This document shows positions 6,626 through 9,824 of a DNA stretch of 9,824 nt, piece by piece (position 1 is the stretch's first letter; every line of letters starts with the position of its first letter). Below the pieces are notes generated by a model that was not told the origin of the DNA, searched no databases, and was given only the letters and a program-made list of their open reading frames with translations. Origin of the DNA: an uncultured Intrasporangium sp. (lineage in GTDB: Bacteria; Actinomycetota; Actinomycetes; Actinomycetales; Dermatophilaceae); contig CALMNV010000104.1 in NCBI GenBank assembly GCA_937873285.1, positions 1 through 9,824 on the forward strand, given 5' to 3'. Position numbers and translations under genes: made by a program.

Positions 6626-7671
6626 GCGACCCCACGCTGCTCGAGGTCACCGACCTCGTCCGACACTTCCCCTTCCGCGAGGTCCAGGGCCTGCGGATGG
6701 TCAAGGCCAACGTCCGCGCCGTCGACGGCATCAGCTTCACGGTGCGACAGGGGCAGACGCTCGGCCTCGTCGGCGAGTCCGGCTGCGGCAAGTCGACGAC
6801 GGCCCGCCTCGTGACCCGCCTCGACACCCCGACCTCCGGGTCGATCCTCTTCCAGGGCCGGGACATCACCACCGTCAAGGAGTCGCAGCTGCGCGGCATA
6901 CGGCGGGACATCCAGATGATCTTCCAGGACCCGTACTCCTCGCTCAACCCACGACACACGGTCGGGGCCATCCTCGGCACGCCGCTGCGAGTGCACGGGC
7001 TGCACCGGGGCAAGGAGAAGCAGCGGGTCCAGCAGCTGCTCGAGCTCGTCGGACTCAACCCGGAGCACATCAACCGCTACCCGTCGGAGTTCTCCGGAGG
7101 CCAGCGCCAGCGCATCGGGATCGCCCGGGCCCTCGCCGTCGAGCCGAAGCTCATCATCGCCGACGAGCCGGTCTCCGCCCTCGACGTCTCGATCCAGGCG
7201 CAGGTGATGAACCTGCTCGCCACGCTGCGCGACGAGCTGGACCTCGCCTTCATCTTCGTCGCCCACGACCTCGGGGTCGTGCGTCACTTCTGCGACCAGG
7301 TCGCGGTGATGTACCTCGGCAAGATCGTCGAGTACGGCGACAAGCGCAAGATCTACGAGGCGCCGGAGCACCCCTACACCCAGGCCCTGCTCTCCGCGGC
7401 CCCCGACATCAACGTCGCGCGTGGCATCCCGCCCAAGGAGCGGATCCGGCTCGTCGGCGACGTGCCGAGCCCGATCAACCCGCCGAGCGGATGCCGCTTC
7501 CGCACCCGCTGCTGGAAGGCCCAGGAGGTCTGCGCCACCACCGAGCCGCCGCTCGTCGCGGCGGAGAACGACGTCGCGCTGCGCGGGGCCCGTGAAGGCG
7601 GCCTCCACAGGCACGCCTGCCATTTCCCGGAGGTCAAGACCCACCTCGTCGCCGAGGTCGAGCCCGCCTGA
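6622..7671 (+). CDS. ABC transporter ATP-binding protein, DppF/OppF family
   Basis: This is the partner ATPase of the importer, 349 residues from ATG at 6622, overlapping the previous stop as ATGA. MSDPTLLEVTDLVRHFPF and the insertion before AVDGISF are typical of DppF/OppF, whose N-terminus is longer than in DppD relatives. Walker A is GESGCGKS at 51-58, the Q-loop is Q102 (IFQDPYSSLNP), the signature is FSGGQRQR at 157-164, Walker B is LIIADEP at 177-183 with catalytic E182, SALD is at 185-188, and the switch histidine is H215. Both ATP sites of the DppD/DppF pair therefore look competent. C-terminal cysteines at 291, 297, 304 and 333 again fit a four-cysteine cluster motif. It is the last gene of the operon; a palindrome pair starts two bases after its TGA. 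Confidence 0.94.
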   Translation: MSDPTLLEVTDLVRHFPFREVQGLRMVKANVRAVDGISFTVRQGQTLGLVGESGCGKSTTARLVTRLDTPTSGSILFQGRDITTVKESQLRGIRRDIQMIFQDPYSSLNPRHTVGAILGTPLRVHGLHRGKEKQRVQQLLELVGLNPEHINRYPSEFSGGQRQRIGIARALAVEPKLIIADEPVSALDVSIQAQVMNLLATLRDELDLAFIFVAHDLGVVRHFCDQVAVMYLGKIVEYGDKRKIYEAPEHPYTQALLSAAPDINVARGIPPKERIRLVGDVPSPINPPSGCRFRTRCWKAQEVCATTEPPLVAAENDVALRGAREGGLHRHACHFPEVKTHLVAEVEPA

Positions 7672-7672
7672 G

Positions 7673-7702
7673 CGCCGGCGGCATACAACCCCGACGCCGG
7701 CG
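7673..7702 (+). terminator. Palindrome pair after the last transporter gene, probable terminator hairpin
   Basis: CGCCGGCG occurs at 7673-7680 and again at 7695-7702. Because the unit is itself palindromic, the two copies pair as an 8-bp all-GC stem with a 14-nt loop (GCATACAACCCCGA). It begins two bases after the stop codon. It has no T-run directly after it, so it fits a T-less actinobacterial terminator, but its strength is uncertain. Confidence 0.5.
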
Positions 7703-7703
7703 A

Positions 7704-7713
7704 CGACCGGTCG
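7704..7713. promoter_or_regulatory. 10-bp palindrome just upstream of the alaS -10 candidate
   Basis: CGACCGGTCG is a perfect palindrome two bases before the TAGGGT at 7716, within the likely -35/-10 spacer. A dimeric regulator could bind it. In DNA this GC-rich, a chance 10-bp palindrome is also possible. Confidence 0.25.
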
Positions 7714-7715
7714 GC

Positions 7716-7721
7716 TAGGGT
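7716..7721 (+). promoter_or_regulatory. Candidate -10 element of the alaS promoter
   Basis: TAGGGT matches the TAnnnT pattern of actinobacterial housekeeping promoters. It would place the transcript start near 7728-7730 and give a leader of about 72 nt. No good -35 hexamer is visible at 17-18 bp; CCGACG at 7691-7696 is a weak candidate at 19 bp. No T-box features were recognised in the short leader. Confidence 0.45.
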
Positions 7722-7800
7722 GGGCTTTTGGCCGGTCTACCTGCCCGGCGCGGCCCTCATCGCAGGCCCGTACCTCCGCATCCGAGGACCCGATCCGCAC

Positions 7801-9824
7801 ATGGAAACCGCCGAGATCAGGCGTCGCTGGCTCTCCTTCTTCGAGAGCCGGGGACACACGGTCGTGCCGAGCGCCCCGCTGCCGTTCGACGACCCCAACC
7901 TGCTCTTCGTCGCGGCCGGCATGGTGCCGTTCGTGCCCTACTTCGTCGGCCAGGAGACCCCGAGGTGGCAGCGGGCCACGTCGGTGCAGAAGTGCGTGCG
8001 CACGCCGGACCTCGACGAGGTCGGCAAGACCAGCCGGCACGGCACCTTCTTCCAGATGAACGGCAACTTCTCGTTCGGCGACTACTTCAAGGAGGGCGCG
8101 ATCACCTATGCTTGGGAGCTGCTGACGACCGCGCAGCCGCTGGGCGGCTACGGGCTGGACCCGGACAAGCTGTGGGCCACCGTCTACGACGACGACGACG
8201 AGGCTGCGGCGCTGTGGCAGGAGCTCACCGACATCCCGCGCGAGCGGATCGTGCGGCGCGGGCGCAAGGACAACTACTGGCACATGGGCATCCCCGGCCC
8301 GGGCGGTCCGTGCAGCGAGGTCTTCGTCGACCGGGGCCCCGAGTACGGCCTCGACGGCGGGCCGGCCGTCGACGAGGACCGCTACATGGAGATCTGGAAC
8401 CTCGTCTTCATGCAGTACGAGCTGTCCGCGGTGCGTTCCAAGGAGGACTTCGACGTCCGCGGACCGCTGCCGGCCCGCAACGTCGACACCGGGATGGGCC
8501 TCGAGCGGGTCGCGAGCATCCTGCAGGGCGTGGACAACCTCTACGAGATCGACGAGGTCTACCCCGTCCTCGACAAGGCCGCCGAGATGGCCGGCAAGAC
8601 CTACGGCGCCAGCCACATCCACGTGGCCGCGCGCAGCCACCCTGACGACGTGCGACTGCGCGTCGTCGCCGACCACGTGCGCACCTCTCTCATGCTCATC
8701 GGCGACGGCGTCACCCCCGGCAACGAGGGCCGTGGCTACGTGCTGCGCCGGATGCTGCGCCGCGCGGTGCGCGCCATGCGCCTGCTCGGCGTCGACGAGC
8801 CGGCGCTGCCGCACCTGCTGCCGGTGAGCATGGAGCGGATGAGCCAGTCCTACCCGCAGCTGCGCACCGACTTCGAGCGGATCAGCCAGGTGGCGTATGC
8901 CGAGGAGGAGGCCTTCCGGCGCACCCTCGCGTCCGGCACGACGATCCTCGACGGCGCCGTCACCCGGCTCACCGAGCAGCCCGGCGGGCAGCGGCGGCTG
9001 AGCGGCGAGCAGGCCTTCACCCTCCACGACACCTACGGGTTTCCCATCGAGCTCACCCTCGAGATGGCCGCCGAGCAGGGCGTCGCGGTCGACGAGGACG
9101 GCTTCCGCCGGCTCATGCGCGAGCAGCGCGAGCGGGCCAAGGCCGACGCTGCGGCGAAGCGGACCGGGCACGCCGACCTGTCGGCCTACCGTTCGGTCCT
9201 CGACGGCACCGGCGTCACGACGTTCACCGGCTACGACGAGGTCGTGAGCGAGGGCTCGCTGGTCGGTGTGCTCGTCGGCGGTGCGTCGGTCCCAGCCGCG
9301 GCCGAGGGGGATGAGGTGGAGGTCGTGCTCGACCGCACCCCGTTCTACGCCGAGGGCGGCGGCCAGCTGGCCGACCAGGGCCGGATCGAGACCGGTGACG
9401 GCGCGGTGATCGAGGTCGTCGACGTGCAGTCCCCGATGCCGGGGCTGGTGGTCCACCGGGCGAAGGTGACCGCCGGCGAGGCGGTCGTCGGGGCGGGCGT
9501 ACGCGCCGTCGTCGACGTCGAGCGGCGGCGCGCGATCAGCCGTGCCCACACCGCGACCCACCTGGTGCACAAGGCCTTCCGGCTCGCGCTCGGCGAGACC
9601 GCGACGCAGGCGGGGTCGGAGAACGCCCCCGGCCGCTTCCGCTTCGACTTCTCCGCCACCGGAGCCGTCGCGCCCAGCGTGCTGCGTGACGTGGAGCAGG
9701 AGGTCAACGAGATCCTCGCGGCCGACCTCGACGTGACCGCCGAGCTGATGACCCAGGAGCAGGCCCGGCAGGTCGGCGCGATGGCGCTGTTCGGCGAGAA
9801 GTACGGCGACCAGGTCCGCGTGGT
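7801..9824 (+). CDS. alaS: Alanyl-tRNA synthetase (AlaRS), 3' end missing
   Basis: AlaRS is the cytoplasmic class II enzyme that charges tRNA-Ala, with a separate domain that hydrolyses mischarged Ser- and Gly-tRNA-Ala. The ATG at 7801 ([27 protein letters not shown]) begins exactly as the family does; GAGGA at 7784-7788 is a somewhat distant ribosome site. I read 674 codons without a stop or frameshift to the window edge, against roughly 880 usual. Motif 2 is at about 80-100 ([20 protein letters not shown]) and motif 3 at 227-240 ([14 protein letters not shown]). The tRNA-binding helical region includes [18 protein letters not shown]. The editing domain has [13 protein letters not shown] and the zinc/catalytic HTATH at 583-587. 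The second metal motif (Cys-x3-His) and the C-Ala domain lie beyond the window. The region before it suggests its own promoter rather than read-through from the transporter genes. Confidence 0.97.
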   Translation, partial: METAEIRRRWLSFFESRGHTVVPSAPLPFDDPNLLFVAAGMVPFVPYFVGQETPRWQRATSVQKCVRTPDLDEVGKTSRHGTFFQMNGNFSFGDYFKEGAITYAWELLTTAQPLGGYGLDPDKLWATVYDDDDEAAALWQELTDIPRERIVRRGRKDNYWHMGIPGPGGPCSEVFVDRGPEYGLDGGPAVDEDRYMEIWNLVFMQYELSAVRSKEDFDVRGPLPARNVDTGMGLERVASILQGVDNLYEIDEVYPVLDKAAEMAGKTYGASHIHVAARSHPDDVRLRVVADHVRTSLMLIGDGVTPGNEGRGYVLRRMLRRAVRAMRLLGVDEPALPHLLPVSMERMSQSYPQLRTDFERISQVAYAEEEAFRRTLASGTTILDGAVTRLTEQPGGQRRLSGEQAFTLHDTYGFPIELTLEMAAEQGVAVDEDGFRRLMREQRERAKADAAAKRTGHADLSAYRSVLDGTGVTTFTGYDEVVSEGSLVGVLVGGASVPAAAEGDEVEVVLDRTPFYAEGGGQLADQGRIETGDGAVIEVVDVQSPMPGLVVHRAKVTAGEAVVGAGVRAVVDVERRRAISRAHTATHLVHKAFRLALGETATQAGSENAPGRFRFDFSATGAVAPSVLRDVEQEVNEILAADLDVTAELMTQEQARQVGAMALFGEKYGDQVRV

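Noticed and set aside
7722..7800. T-box or other amino-acid-responsive riboswitch before alaS
   Set aside because: The leader is under 80 nt and no T-box sequence or long antiterminator structure could be recognised.
7728..8645. + strand open frame of about 305 codons overlapping alaS
   Set aside because: It is out of frame with alaS and its product is Arg/Gly/Pro-rich. The alaS frame carries all the conserved motifs.
6355..9570. Minus-strand open frame of about 1070 codons opposite the ATPases and alaS
   Set aside because: The same GC-rich shadow effect. The frame ignores gene boundaries and covers three unrelated + strand genes.
1..9824. Mobile element, prophage, CRISPR array, toxin-antitoxin or defence system
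   Set aside because: No terminal inverted repeats, integrase or transposase motifs, regularly spaced repeats or small paired genes were seen. All coding space is accounted for by rarA, the importer and alaS.

Overview
The window is high-GC DNA with almost every third codon position G or C, GTG and TTG starts beside ATG, 4-nt gene overlaps, and actinobacterial-type protein sequences. It reads as the chromosome of an actinomycete. The gene context and composition suggest Micrococcales, perhaps an Intrasporangiaceae-like organism, but that placement is inference. All seven genes lie on the + strand. I see no tRNA or rRNA gene, CRISPR array, insertion sequence, integrase or phage gene.

Layout: (1) 2-1354 is the 3' part of rarA, a replication-associated AAA+ ATPase whose start lies before the window. 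(2) 1355-1592 is a non-coding leader with two hairpins, a short direct repeat and an AT-rich island. (3) 1593-7671 is a complete five-gene ABC importer of the dipeptide/oligopeptide (Dpp/Opp) family, in the order permease C, binding lipoprotein A, permease B, ATPase D, ATPase F. Hairpins lie in the two gaps flanking the lipoprotein gene, and a 15-bp perfect stem follows it. Permease B, ATPase D and ATPase F are joined by 4-nt overlaps (GTGA, ATGA). (4) 7672-7800 holds a terminator-like pair of palindromes, a 10-bp palindrome and a TAGGGT -10 candidate. (5) 7801 to the window end is the first 674 codons of alaS, cut just before its last zinc-ligand motif.

The importer is a self-contained uptake machine. 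The lipoprotein captures ligand outside the membrane, the two permeases form the channel, and the two ATPases drive transport. Both ATPases have complete catalytic motifs and a four-cysteine C-terminal region of the kind that carries an iron-sulfur cluster in characterised homologues. Specificity is best called peptide, because the binding protein has the Trp-x-x-Asp segment typical of peptide binders; other ligands of this family cannot be excluded. The RNA structure around the lipoprotein gene suggests the usual arrangement in which binding protein is made in excess of the membrane parts.

I found no previously undescribed system. The observations most worth checking are a frame-independent excess of the heptamer GTATGCC/GGCATAC, the hairpin cluster after the binding-protein gene, paired cysteines in the outer loop of permease B, and the position of a transporter operon between two housekeeping genes.
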